Shown here: positions 12,154-24,275 of the stretch, in pieces
Layout: every line of letters begins with the position of its first letter
How positions within the stretch are numbered: position 1 is the stretch's first letter
From: Phallusia fumigata
Lineage: Eukaryota; Chordata; Ascidiacea; Phlebobranchia; Ascidiidae
NCBI GenBank assembly: GCA_008931825.1
Contig: QXVZ01016643.1
Span: 3,709-67,708, forward strand
Direction: 5' to 3'
DNA: 64,000 nucleotides
Program-made: the position numbers and the translations under genes
The notes under the pieces: model-generated
Told to the model about the DNA's origin: nothing
Seen by the model: only the letters and a program-made list of their open reading frames with translations
Database searches by the model: none

Positions 12154-13235
12154 TTTATCGCCATTCTGCTTACGCTTAACATGCTACAAGCATGCCCGCA
12201 AACTGATCACGTGGGGTCAATTCATACACCGTGACGATGGTAATGTAAAAGGGGAATGCCCAAAACCTCTAAAGAAAACCAATACAATTGTGGTCCAGGT
12301 TAGTGCTACCGCAACGTCTTAGTGCAGTGCACCGGCGGCGCCGTACTGTCATACCGTGTACCTGTAGTAAATTATATGGCAAAATTGCTCGTGTTTTGTA
12401 TTTATTTATTAAACGATCAGTTCGATCGAACCCTTAAGGTTTCGATGGCGCCATTCCAGGGGGTCGACGAAGGTCCTCTGAATTACCAAATTTTAGCTTT
12501 TTGTCATGTTTTTCTTACAATTACTTGCAAAATCAGAACGATCTACATTTTCGCATTTTGAGATAGACATTGGAAAGTGGAGATTGGACCCCGGGGGTTT
12601 ATGTACATCCTGAAAAGTTTTGCGTTAACCAAGAGTGGCCGTACGGTACGTAGCAAATATCGTCTAAAGGTGCAGTACGTTTGAGTTTTTGACATTCTGT
12701 ACGGCATGGTCGTCGAAACGAGGTATGTGGTACCCACAACTCAAACGTACCGTATCGTTCTGTCATCCTGTGAACAAACAACTCCAATTTTGTATTACGG
12801 ATTTACGTTTCATGGTCAAAAAATGTGTCTAACATAATGCAATGTCGGTGGTCATGCCTTTTAAACGTACGAGGAGGAAACAATACCCAATTAGCGTGTT
12901 ATTTCCATTACTTTTCTAATCCAGGAATTTTTAATTTGGTTCCGAAATCTCAACTCAAATTGAAAAGTTGTACCCACTGATTAATTTCACTATTGTGATG
13001 CATTACTGAATATTATGCGACAATAAACTATTTGATGTCGACATAAAAGAAGAACAGAGCACATTTTAACCTGCTGTAGCGTCAATAAATTTAAAACTGG
13101 ATTCGGTTGACGTCGTTTCAGTTTTTACTCCATTTCGTTTAAAACCTACTTTGTTGCAATTGGTGCCTTTTTTGTGGTATTTTTATGTATTGGGGTTCGA
13201 TGTAAGGTTTGAAAATTCGCAAGGGTTCGGTGAAA
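12154..13235. other. Upstream region of PAQR copy B with GTACGG-rich segment
   Basis: The first 250 bases should hold the promoter of copy B. Positions 12640-12790 contain GTACGGTACG and a 13-bp inverted pair, GTACGTTTGAGTT at about 12678 and AACTCAAACGTAC at about 12739, related to the degenerate array at 56.8-57.2 kb. No gene was found. Confidence 0.5.
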
Positions 13236-13251
13236 AGGTTAAGAACCACTG
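13236..13251. mobile_element. Lone hAT-like right terminus
   Basis: GGTTAAGAACCACTG ending at 13251 is the complement of the common hAT/Charlie terminus CAGTGGTTCTTAACC, and is preceded by GGGTTCGGTGAAAA as in such elements. No left end with a matching 8-bp duplication was found upstream, so the element is truncated or too diverged to delimit. Confidence 0.55.
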
Positions 13252-13270
13252 ATATAGAATAATTTTGTGA

Positions 13271-13733
13271 ATAAAAATCAGGGAGTCGAACCGCTTGTTA
13301 TATGAGTTCAGGTTCGGTTCGGGTTCGCTATTTATTGTTTTTAGAGGTTCGGGTTTGGTTCAGGTTTTATGAAAATAATATTTTCCTTTTCCGGTTTAGT
13401 TCCGGTTCGGACAAATTAACGGGTCCGAACCGGTTTGCGGTTTTTGAACCGGTTTAAATACCCCTTTAGTTTAACGTTTGTTCTAGCTACTTCCTGTTTT
13501 ACTGCACCACCACTAAAGCCAACGTTCGAATTCCTTGAATTTACCCGACTGCATTTATACTGGTTCGATTCCGGTTCAGGTTCAACGCCAAACGAAATAT
13601 GGGGTTCAGCTCCGGTTCGGGTTTTTAGGAAATTAAATTTAAGGATCGGATTCGGTTCAGGTTTAACGAAATAAACCGCTCAAACCGGTTCGCGGGTTCG
13701 GGTTCAGTTCCGGTTCGACTCCCTGATAAAAAT
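13271..13733. mobile_element. hAT-type MITE rich in GGTTCGG, 8-bp target duplication
   Basis: The element spans 13279-13725 (447 bp). Ends are CAGGGAGTCGAACCG and its complement, flanked by a perfect 8-bp duplication ATAAAAAT (13271-13278 and 13726-13733). The interior consists largely of degenerate GGTTCGGGTTC repeats oriented inward from both ends, so subterminal repeats may form much of the sequence. No transposase frame is present. The apparent open frames on both strands across this area are by-products of the repeat. Confidence 0.9.
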
Positions 13734-16635
13734 TGCACAGAACTAGGTTTATTTCCCATAGGATAAATAAACAACCTAAGTTATAACTGCTGTTGTGCTG
13801 AAAAATCATTCCATTTAACCACGTATCTACTATGCAACATATAGCTTCCCAAAAATTTGCTGCACACATACCGTATGTACAAGACGATACTTTCGAGGTT
13901 TTGGATCTACAAATTTTTAGACACGTACGTGATCGCACCTCGCCAATCTTGCTTCTAGAGACCTTGTAAAGCAATTCAGCTGTTGTTGAAGATGCAACTG
14001 CTTCGCTAATTACCATCGTTCTTATTGGTATTTTATGTTTTTTAGTGTGTTTATTGCGTTGTTTTCGCCCGGGGTCGCTACCATTTCCTGTTGCTGCGCT
14101 ACATCACCGCAATGAGGTGTCAAAATTTTGATGACACATTTTGTGAGCGCAGTTATGCAAAACAAAACATGCAATTGCCTTTCTTTTGTTGCTCGTTGGT
14201 AATTTGTGGACCTCACAACTATATTTTGGGTAAGTATAAAAAGGGTTTTATGTGCAACAAGAAATGTTATTTTACCACAGAATTAAACTGTACAATTATC
14301 TTAACGTAATCACAAACGTAATCTGCCATGTATGAAATTTGCCTTGACTGCACCTTCTTCGGGGCGCTATTTTTGTCAAACCGCACCCTCATTCTGTAAC
14401 TACGTCGATCGTAAACAAGTATCAATGCGGACCTTAATGTTCAATCCAACTGCAGCGGACAGTAGCACAAATCAGTTGAAATTATTAGGGAGACATGATC
14501 GCCCTTGTTCAACCTCTTACTTTTGTCGCGACAAGAAAGGAATATTTATGATGTAAATTGTGAAGCTAATAAGTTAAATCAATTTCAAACTTAACTGCAT
14601 TTTATACCGTAACATAAGAATCCTGTTCACTTTTTTGAAAAAATAAATCAAATGGAAAACGACTAAGTTGATTTGTGAAAAACTGAAACTGAAATACCAG
14701 TGGAAAGTGGACTGGACTGGCGACGTGACAGAATTTGATATATGCAAGCTAAGAAACGATAATCGGCTGATAAGGTTTCAAGCTTTGAATGCAATGCAAC
14801 CTTTTTGAAATGTTGCAAAATAGGAAATTATTGAAAAAGTAATAATACACAGTCAGAGCTGATGAGAGGAGTTCCGGCAGAAACATTGTTGCGAGAGCTA
14901 CGTAGGGGCCATATGATCGATCAAGCACCATAAAATGAGTGCTCACACTCAAGGATGGCTTTACGGTACGGTACGTACGAAGGCTTTCGTAACGATGTAT
15001 TTTTATTTCCAAATAAATTTGCAAGTATCAGGGGCCCCGAATTGAAAGATTTTGCCTAAGAACTTAAGGATGACAAAGAAACCTTAGAATCACGGGCGCA
15101 AATGTCGGGGCGACGGCGAAACATGTCCCCCCAGAAATTTGGATGGGAGGACTTCGAATCATCTGTCCCTCAAAATTTCAGTCAATTTTCATTTTTAAAC
15201 AGATACGGCTATATTTTATTGATTGAGGATAAAACCCAAAATCTGGCGTTAAACATTCGGTAAAAAGCGTTTTAAGGCTGTCTTTGTCGAAATGTAAACC
15301 TCATTTGCCACATACAAATGTGTACTGGAAAGTCATAAACACAAAGAATACCCACAGAAGCCAAAAGTTCCCTCCCCCCCAATAAGTTGAAACATGTTAA
15401 AATACAAATAATATTCTTTCAAGTATTGTATTTGCAACAAAAGATTAGAAGTTTTCAATTGTCACAGCAGTTGTTGATTATTACACACACAAGGGAAGTA
15501 TTGTATTATCAAAAAGAATTGGAACACAATTTACAAACACCTGAAACACACACATTGAGAAATAGGATTTAAAGCAGAAATGCACCACAGAAAATTAAGA
15601 AATATAAACCACAATGATTTAGTAATGCATCATAAAAAAAATCTCTATTGAAGTAACTATAGCAAGGAACTGCACAAAAAGGTAAAAAGGCTCTAAAGTT
15701 AAAACTATTGAGGGCAGAATGGTTATCACAGGTGTCAACAGAATATGTCTGGGCCAGGGCAACTATAACTTAAAACCATCAATTATACAGATAACAAGGA
15801 TTTCTCATCCCATGTTGCCACTGAATGAACTCTACGGCCCAATAAAAAGGGATATATTAACAATCAAGACACCAAAATGACCCATTCTGTTAAATTTTTA
15901 TTTAATTAGGACATTGTTTTTACAATTCATCCATCAGCAGGCAACCTTGGGGCTACAGGGTCTATCTAATCAATCGCATTCCACAACAACCCAGTATTTG
16001 AAGATTACACACATTTAAACCCTAAAACAGTTTGGAGCAACAAAAAACCAAACAAAAAAAACAATAAGTGCTCACTCCAGGAAGGGTATTAATAATAGTA
16101 AGAACAGAGTTAACTTAACTTATCCTTAAGCTTTATTTAATATATTTCCAAAAAAGTTGATGTGTATAATCTACTCTCAAACAATAAGGAAGCACTTAAT
16201 GTTGGTAATTAAAGCTAAAGGCACACTGGTAAGTTTATGCATAATTAACATGAAAGACAATTGATGTTTTCTATCTACCTTGAGCAATGTCATTAGAACA
16301 CACTCACACACAATTGAATAAAGATATACATGGTGCACAGTTCAAAGAAACCTAATCATAAAACCTGAGTGGTTAAATATTTCAACACAAACTTTAAAGA
16401 CCAAAAGACAAATACATGTGCAGTTTGTGTAAAAAGTGTCAAACAAATTGCATGAACAGAATTAAAATCAGCGGCTGTGTTTGCTTTGTGTACTACAGGT
16501 GCAAAAATAAACACAAATTAATTGCATAAAAACAAACTAGTCATAAACAAATACATTGTTATACCTGTGTTAAAGAAAAACAAATATAGGCAAATATACA
16601 CCATAAAATATGTGTACTTTAAACAAAAAAATATG
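13734..16635. other. Intergenic between the two PAQR genes
   Basis: A GTACGGTACGTACG motif occurs near 14965, related to sequences at 12.65 and 57.0 kb. Around 15098-15160 (GGGCGCAAATGTCGGGG then GTCCCCCCAGAAATTTGG) is a fragment resembling an old dispersed repeat. A minus-strand open frame beginning at 14016 has a plausible donor but no identifiable partner exon. The 3' UTR of PAQR copy A occupies the last part. Confidence 0.5.
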
Positions 16636-19335
16636 TTACAAACATTTAGGTTTTTCAGTGCATTCACCTTTTTTTCTACTATCTTGCAATAGTTCAGTAA
16701 TATTAAAGGAACAAAATGAGGCACAAATGCATTGGTTGGACAATTGACATTCTTCCAATGGGGGAATAAACTTCAAAAGATAACGAAACAAACAAAGGCA
16801 AAATGTGAAGAGTATAAATGAAAACACACCTATCACAACCAAAGTTGGATAATCTTCCTGCAAAAAAAGATAATTTCTGTATTTTTTCTCATTTTGTAAA
16901 GAAACATAAGATGTTATGTTAGCCCTGACACGCCAAATCAATTGCACAAAATGAACTATATGCATGAAAAATTTTTTTTATGTGGGTGTGGATTCACAAA
17001 TCAATGTTAGTAAATGATAAAAGTGTAGCTATGTAGGTGGATGATACACAAATAAATGTCAGTTAATGTAAAAGTTACCTGTGTTTTGAGTGCAGCCCAA
17101 TGTCCATTTGGGTGGGTCACATCAATATAAACTGCTTGGATGTCAAAGTAACATGCTAAAGCCCCGAACACATGAAAAATTTGGTGTGAGTGCCCTGGTA
17201 AACAATAAGAAACTTTTATAATTTTAAAACAATGAATACTGGATTCACAACCTAATCAGTATTCAAAACAATACAGTAAAATATGTTTTTAACTCGGATG
17301 CAAATTTTTTGGTATTCCAATAACTTACCAACTATATCAAATCGTCCAGGCCAATACTTCTGGGGTATGTCTGCAGCATACCAAATTGGAGCCAGTAACA
17401 TACAAAATATGTGCAATTTGTGATAATAAATAACTGGGTCTACTGATGTGTAAAACCTAAAGCACATACAATTTATATTTTCGTTGCCTGTTTACATGCT
17501 AAACAAAAGCAGTCTACCTGTTGAACAGTGGTAATAAACCATGGAAATATCCTAATGCATTGGCCCACAATTTCAATCTACGAGCTCTACCCACTGTCAC
17601 AGCACCAACTTTCGACACTGTTGAGCACAGGTAACCAGCACAACAAATGAGTGTCAGAAGAATCAGATTGTACCAGCCAAGGCTAACAAATACAGGTATT
17701 TTTAATTTGATTGTGCCCCAGCTAACATTTAGATAAAGGTTGAACTAAAAGTTGTATGTCAGAGGAGTAATGTGTGACATCACATCAGTTACATTACAAA
17801 CAAGCATGACCTACCAAAAGGTCAGTCATGACATGAAATCTTATTTTGTCTTTTAAAGCTGCTAACAGCATACATGTTTTGACAGCATGGACAGTTTTAC
17901 CAGAGAGTTTTTTTGTTTACATTTACTGATTTTGACAACCTGGATGTTGATGGTTAACAACGGGTTGTTCTTAGAAAAATGAAAAAACATTTAAGCACAT
18001 CCTAACATATTGCTTACAAAATAAAAACAATCTGCAATAAACTTAAATAGTATTATAGTAATATGTAATTGGAAATGCCAGCATTAAACCTTTTAAAGAA
18101 ATATTTATATGTTACCAAAACATACCGATTGTAATATGATACTTCAGCGCATGCAAAAAAGTGAGTAATGGTTGAACCAAACGCAAATGCAGTTATGCCA
18201 ATGTAATCAATCAAAAACCATGACCGATGATGAAAACAGGATCTGCAGATATTAAAATTTACAGTAGTTATTTATCAACCCAATATTAATATACCTGCAA
18301 CTAAAAATATAAATTGTAAATTGCAAATGTAAATTGTAGTAGATTTATACACAACTAGGCCCAAACAGAAACATGTTGACTCTACCACAGTGGAGGTTCT
18401 GGCTCCAAGGGATAAGTGCAAGAACTGTTACAATAGACCAAATTTATTTTAAGACATGGACAAACCTTGAATGAAACATATGAGCAACTGAGCTGCATCC
18501 CATTAGTATTATTGAACAAATAGTGACAAGAAAAAGAGGCCAAGCTTCTACCAGGTCAAGTTCCTGTAATTTGTAGAAAATAATAAACATTAAAAAAACA
18601 GCTGTGTTGCATCTATGGATAACAGTGCAATAATAATATTTATGTTTGTTCAGAAAAGTTGTCACAAAGTATCGTACTAGATTGAAGTTCAACAACATCC
18701 AAAAAAAGTAGAAGAAAGGTATCAAATGTGTCCAAACATTTAACATTTCATTGTTAGGTATCCACAGAAGTTTAAAGTAGTACCTACACAAAAAGACAAA
18801 GTAAGTTAGCGGAAATCTAAAGTGACAGACAAACAAGGGTAAAATTTAGGTTGTACCTCCACGGCATGTTAGCGAGTGGATAACCTTTTAATATATATGG
18901 TTCAGTGCAGCATTGTGGGACATTCTTCCAGGTGTTTTTCAACGCATGATAGAAATCATTAGGGTCAACATTATTTGTTTGATCTGATGTGCAGCATCTT
19001 CTATGCAGAAATGGTTCTGATATGCACTCATTCAAATACTGTGCAATCTTCAGCAGTTTTGGTGATTGATTACCGGGAGCAGGCTCATCTGGTTTTGGCC
19101 GTACCTGGTCTGATTGTACAAAATCAGCAGCAATATTTTTTGTTAAAATCCAATCACAGGTTAAGATTTTAACCACAGTCTTACCTTGATTATGATTTCC
19201 CCACCAATTTGCAATAACCTGATAAAGCACAGATACACCAAATACACTTTGCAACATCTCTCTTCTGGGTAAGTTGCGACCACTTGTTAAATTGTTTTGG
19301 TCATCCATGACTTTCATGAAACAATAACATTGCAT
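16636..19335 (-). CDS. PAQR class II receptor, membrane progestin receptor-like (copy A)
   Basis: Exons: 18857-19335, 18678-18783, 18466-18563, 18126-18242, 17518-17682, 17329-17456, 17079-17194, 16636-16857; 476 residues from the first ATG (other in-frame ATGs at residues 7 and 10). The core matches class II PAQRs: CCTEPYILKGYP, NNEMLNVWTH, SSVAH, PGRFDIVGHSHQIFH, with the metal-site His and Ser residues intact. The hydrophilic N-terminal region is about 150 residues, longer than in human PAQR7 or PAQR8. The intron at 18564-18677 is 114 bases, a multiple of three, and has no stop in the reading frame; copy B has an intron at the same place, so I treat it as an intron. Copies A and B are a tandem duplication. 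The acceptor-like TTTACAG 11 bases before the first ATG suggests an upstream or trans-spliced exon. Confidence 0.92.
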
Positions 19336-21028
19336 GCACTCTGTAAACAGTATTTGTCACTTTCAATTAAAAAGTAACAATAAAAGTGTGCGGCAACCTA
19401 AAACCACAGTTTAATTGAAAAAACGTCACCTCCTGCCAAACGAGTGCCCTACCTAGTGCTATTGTGAACAAAACTGTTAACGTACCAATCCGCGTCACTG
19501 TTTTATGCCCCACATATTTTTATGTGCTAAACGCTGTTCATTTCTGTTAAAAATTAAACTGAACAATGACCCCGCAGCGGAAAGACAAGGCTTCTATATT
19601 GAGGTCGGTACACAACGACACCGAGTAACGGCGTTACTAAGCGCACAGCCCACGCCCATTGTAAACTGCGCATGGCGCACACACCCCCTGTAAACAATGT
19701 ACCGATGCGCTTTGTTGATTTTGATCTTCGTTTTCTATTGAACTTGTATTTCTTTTAAACCGCCCATTCACATTACGCATTATCGTTCGGGTGTGAACAA
19801 AACTTAACAACGTCAACACTACACACGTACGAAACAAAAAAGGGTTTTCGCTAAAGCTGCAAAAAAGCTTGTCTAAAAGCTATAGTTAGTCACCGTTAGC
19901 TTCTCGTATAACCACGGACCATAACTGGATTGTAAATATTCACCGCATATGGCATTTTTGGCAGACTGATTTTTATCGAAGGTACTGTGATGTAGCAATG
20001 CTCTTTACGTCGTTATTTTCGTAACCCCTCATAAACTAAACGTTGAACTACAATAAGAACAATCATTTTGAACAATGGGTAGTGTAACGACCGCTTAATG
20101 TGCAGCCTGGCTGGAAACTCTTTTGGAAGAACGCGGCAGCGCGGTTCGGAGGTCCATGCATTCCATCTCATACTTTCAGAACACTCTCAGAGCTTTTTTA
20201 CCTGTGCCACAAGTCCTTAAGGATTGAACAAGGGGCCAACGTCAGATCATAATTCTCTCATTGTTACAAGATTCTTCTTGGCTTTGACGTCAAATCCGAA
20301 CTTGTCGGAGCTACACGTTCCATGTGCTTCGCATCAGCCAATACATTGACTGTACGGATCTATTTTCGGCTGGGACTAACGACAACTCGCTTACAAAACC
20401 GAAATCCTCCTTGGTGCAACGATTCGCGCAACTCTCCAGCTAAATTAATTTCCTTGTCTTCTGTTTTGAAGAATTTCGTCCACGTAGAAGTTCCGCTTCA
20501 CTGACGATTACACTTCATATAAAAACCACTGTTGTCTTTTCTGCAAATAAAACCCAGCACAGCAAGTAGAGTTTCAACGCGTCGCAATTCGCAAGGTCGT
20601 GCAAGTTGCTACACAAAGGGTGCTCAGTACCGACTTTTGCTCGGTTCTTGAGGCAACCGGTTTTGCATTGGTCGATGCTCTTATTTGTCGGAGGACATTT
20701 GTTCCGCTTCTGACAATTCATCGGAATCATTGAATCTGAGATAATGCGATGATTTAACTTTTCAACATACGCAAGTGCGATCACAAGAGGGCGCCTGTGG
20801 CGTTTAAAATACAAATTTTGAGCTTAACCCTACCGGGGCGTTAGTCCAATACGGAAGGAGATCACATCATATACTTTCTTGTGACAGTATTTTGCAGACT
20901 TAAAAGCGCAAGGTTAATTTTTTTCTCCCGGACTCGGCCGAGGTTGCCTGTTTTACTTTTGTACATCCAAAAAATGCGGCATTTGCATCTTGACATACCA
21001 AGGTAAGATATTTAACTTGAAATATTTT
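19336..21028. other. Intergenic with a possible LTR-like repeat
   Basis: No gene was identified. A segment beginning TGTAACGACCGCTTAATG at 20093 resembles one starting at 21485, and an AATAAA with CAGCA follows near 20545, so a degraded solitary LTR is possible. Only the shared beginning supports this. Confidence 0.35.
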
Positions 21029-21449
21029 GTCTAAATTAGTGATTCCCAGCCTTTTATGGCTGGTGACCCCTTATAATAATTTGAAATTTCTTTTTTCTAA
21101 ACAACAAGATCGATCAAAATGCTTCTTGCAGTCATTTATTTGCATTCACTTTTTCTCCATGAGACGGTTGGCTCTGCAATTTCAGCACGTCACCAACAAC
21201 CTGCTAGAATTTCATTGTTGATGACATTGATTACTGTGACGTTTCAATGACAATGCCCGTGTAGTTAGCCATGGCACATAGCCTACTGCTTATCGTACCT
21301 GACAAGGCAGGTGATGCAGGCCAAACCAATTGTAGCCTATGTGTGGTAAAAAGATCTAAAAATATCACAATTCTATCGCGACCCCCAGCAAACCTCCCTG
21401 CGACCCCTTTGGGTTCGCGACACCCAGGTTGGGAACCACTGATCTAAAT
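21029..21449. mobile_element. hAT/Charlie-type MITE
   Basis: The element covers 21037-21441 (405 bp). The right end, GGTTGGGAACCACTG, is a standard Charlie-type terminus; the left end TAGTGATTCCCAGCC is its diverged partner. GCGACCCC-type motifs lie next to the right end and GGTGACCCC next to the left. The flanks GTCTAAAT (21029-21036) and ATCTAAAT (21442-21449) are an 8-bp target duplication with one mismatch. No transposase frame is present. Confidence 0.85.
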
Positions 21450-21484
21450 GTTAGTCAGTAGGTCCTAAATTAAAAAAACTTTAA

Positions 21485-21700
21485 TGTAACGACCGCTCTG
21501 TGCGCAGCCTTACCCTGTGCCGTTCGTCACGCTGTAGGAACCTTTTTTAAAAAACGCACCCGCGTGAATGCCTACCCTCGGGTCGGTACTGGCTATGCAA
21601 CGAATGTTCGTATTAAAACAATGCAATGACAACAGCCGCGACGGTTTTCTGTGAAAGTCACAAAACAGTTTACACAGCACACAATATGACATCACAACAT
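21485..21700. repeat. LTR-like or other dispersed repeat
   Basis: TGTAACGACCGCTCTGTG at 21485 parallels 20093 over roughly the first 30 bases, and GGAACCTTTTTTAAAA later parallels a GGAAACTCTTTTGGAA stretch. The pair may be diverged copies of one family starting with TG as LTRs do. Boundaries and class are unproven. Confidence 0.3.
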
Positions 21701-21757
21701 CAGTGGTGAATATTATCTGACAAGTTGTGCTTTACAAAAACATCATCAATTAAATCC

Positions 21758-21983
21758 GCCAGGGTAGCCGAGTGGTTAGCGAGACAGTCTTGAGCTTGCA
21801 AGGCGGCGTGGATTCCAATCCAGTCATTGCTTAACCCCAATAGTCCTGAATGGATGACCAAAATTGAAGTTACAAATTTCCAAAAAAATGATTCAACGAA
21901 ACTTTAGTGACGCAGGTAGCTCGACGGTTGGCATATTGGCGTTGTTCCGCCCCGCGAGAATAAAAATGAAACAAACAAACAAA
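21758..21983 (+). repeat. tRNA-derived SINE (tRNA-Leu-like head)
   Basis: The head has a good RNA polymerase III A box, TAGCCGAGTGG (21765-21775), and a B box, GGATTCCAATCC (21810-21821), spaced as in a class II tRNA; the GCCGAGTGGTTA context resembles tRNA-Leu or Ser. It is followed by an unrelated body and a tail of AAAC repeats (about 21968-21983). A related body without a clear head lies at 22425-22590. It is not a functional tRNA: the stem pairing is imperfect and the sequence continues into the SINE body. Confidence 0.75.
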
Positions 21984-22424
21984 TGGAAATAGGAACATAC
22001 CAACTGTTGGGTAACCAGGACTGTACTAGCCCGCGGCTAGGGTCCCACAACACTGATTTCACAATTGGATGTTCCAATTACATTTGGTACAGACGGTAAA
22101 CAGAAAGAAAGTAGCTACAAGATTCTTTTATTTTACAAAAACTGCTTCAACACCAGCACAAAAGGCATGACAGTAAAGCAATCGCAACACAAACGTGATG
22201 AGAGACTCCTAAAAACTGTGTTTTGCTATTTTGGCTATTGGTCAGCTTTTGGCTCTTTTGGCTATAATCGGTTAGCTGTCTCGTGCTTTTGCTAAACCAT
22301 TAACATGTTGTATTTTTACCGTGCGCTTGAACACTTTAATTTGGAGCATTCGTTGTTTTAATTGCTCCAAAACGACACAGCAAATGTTTTGCCGCAAAAA
22401 ACGCTATTATTTGGCTTAAGCAGT

Positions 22425-22590
22425 ATTGCTCCAACCCTTTGAACCTATGGGTTGACCCAAACTGAAATCACCAATTTCATAAATCGCAAAAATCAAATAA
22501 AAAAAGATCAAACGGAACTGCAATGAGGCAGGTGGACTCATTACGAGGTATGAGCATAACGCATTCAGACGTTGCTCCATTTGTCTGTAA
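22425..22590 (+). repeat. Second SINE body copy, head lost
   Basis: This stretch aligns by eye with 21857-21955: both have TGACC(C)AAA, an AATTT core, a run of A, then CAACG or AAACG, GCAGGT and an ending near TTGTTCC or GTTGCTCC. The tRNA-like head is not recognisable. Confidence 0.5.
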
Positions 22591-22988
22591 ATATCTTCAA
22601 TACAACTTTCTCGGCTGGATAGCAATGAAGGTTATCATTACAACGTCACAGTTACAATAAAACGCTACAGATTACCTCACTACTACAGACTACCTCCAGC
22701 AAACAGTTACATTCCATCAAGCAGCCTCTGGTTGCACACAAAGGTTTCAGTAAAAACCAGCATGCAGGGACTTCAGTAATAAACACAATGGAACGTCACA
22801 ATGAGTTCTGTGATGAAGTTTACTGCCCAAGTGAGAGATATGTAACAATCGAAACATCACAATCGTTTCCTCCGCAACCCAAGCTGGACAATGTATGCTA
22901 AGGCAGTGTTTTCAAACTTCAACATTTTGGGTTAATTTGTGAAGTGCAAAACAGAGGTGTTTAGCAAAGCTTGTGAAATATTAAAAAA

Positions 22989-24266
22989 ATGGGTAACTGC
23001 TTGAAAAGAAACAACAGGGTTAAGGTAAGTTTAATTTGTGTAAATGAGTTGTAAGGTAGCATTGTTTTGCAACTAAGCCGTTGCATGTTTCTTGCAGAAA
23101 CTTAAGGGCCACAATGAAAACAGCCTTCGAGTCGTGGAAATCCACGAAATCAAACCCCACCAACCATTTCATAAAGTAAGTGTCCTTTTTCCAATGTAAA
23201 CGGCGGTTCTGAACAATTGGCTGTGAAATTGACTCGGAGTAATTTTATATTTCGCTTCTTTAAGGCCATTCCCGTGGAAATATATCCGTGCAAGGAAAAT
23301 AGAACTACTCCAGTAAGAAATGTTTTAATTTTGTGTCCTGAAGTTGTCTTTAAGCCTTTGTTTTTGTTGTCATAGAAAATAGAAGGTCGTCAAATAGTCG
23401 TTGACGTAGACGTCCATATGCCGTTTGAGAATACAGAGGATGAGCGGACTGCGAAGGTCTTTCGCGCGGAGGTAAAATAACTGCTTTTCGAGGTTAAATT
23501 TTGTTAGGAACAACTTTGTCCTTAAATTACAAAATTCTGGCGATACCACCTTCCGATCAATTGCTCCTATTTGCAGAACAAGAAAGAAAAAACTTTTGCA
23601 GCAGGGGATGGCGGTTGTGAGAACGATGGTGAAGAAATGGCCACTGCCAACTCAGAGACCCTGCTGGTATAACATTGCATCTTAAACACAAGTTTGTTGA
23701 TTTTGTTTTCGATTGTTACTAAAACACCCATAACTATCTTTCCAGAGTGAGGTACAGAACCAGGATGCAGTAAAATCAGCCCCTGATAACTTTGTGGCAA
23801 AAAAGGCCTCGATCCCAGATTTTTCGCGTGTTACAAAGTTGCTCGACGAGGTTTTCGAACGGGTAGGTTTACTTAAAAATAGGAAATCTAAGTAGTACAA
23901 TGGTGCAGTTGTGGGATATCTCTTGTGGCTGACACTTAGGGATGGTCATCATTATAAGCCAAAATCGAACATATATCACTTCATTTAAATTGGATTTTAC
24001 AATCAGCCAAATGTTGTAGGAGATTCCTATCTGATTTGGACTTTAATAAATTCAGCGGGGTTTTCCACATTAAAACAAAACTTAACGCTTGAACACAGCA
24101 GGTACCAAAACACTTTTTTTTTCTTTTTCAGAATAAAATCCTTCCATATGCTGTTGCTTTTTCAACCCTTGCAGGAGGGCGGAGAATGTGTTTTATTAAT
24201 CTGGATTACAATCTCCTTAATATGATCGAAAACCTTCCAGACTTTTCAGTGGCACCTGCCAAATAA
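22989..24266 (+). CDS. Unknown 199-residue protein with RNF11-like N-terminal acylation signal
   Basis: Exons 22989-23024, 23098-23175, 23265-23312, 23376-23471, 23577-23666, 23746-23862 and 24132-24266 join to 199 residues. All six introns are phase 0 with good GT-AG sites, so every exon is a whole number of codons. The protein begins MGNCLKRNNRVK; MGNCLK is also the start of RNF11, where Gly2 is myristoylated and Cys4 palmitoylated, so membrane anchoring is inferred. The rest has no RING finger or PPxY and I recognise no family. Features seen are a His/Pro stretch (EIHEIKPHQPFHK), an acidic middle, and a conserved-looking C-terminal part with ILPYAVAFSTLAGG and FINLDYNLLNMIENLPDF. An AATAAA at 24270-24275 follows the stop. 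Function unknown; the gene model is well supported by splice logic only. Confidence 0.7.
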
Positions 24267-24269
24267 AAA

Positions 24270-24275
24270 AATAAA
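24270..24275 (+). terminator. Poly(A) signal of the MGNCLK gene
   Basis: AATAAA begins four bases after the stop codon, so the 3' UTR would be very short; AT-rich sequence with further TTTTATTTTA repeats follows. Confidence 0.45.

Noticed and set aside
13663-14016. 117-codon minus-strand open frame overlapping the hAT MITE
   Set aside because: Its end runs into the MITE at 13725; a donor exists near 13869, but no partner exon or family could be found.
21758-21830. Apparent tRNA-Leu gene
   Set aside because: A and B boxes are good but stem pairing is imperfect and the sequence continues into a SINE body with an AAAC tail.
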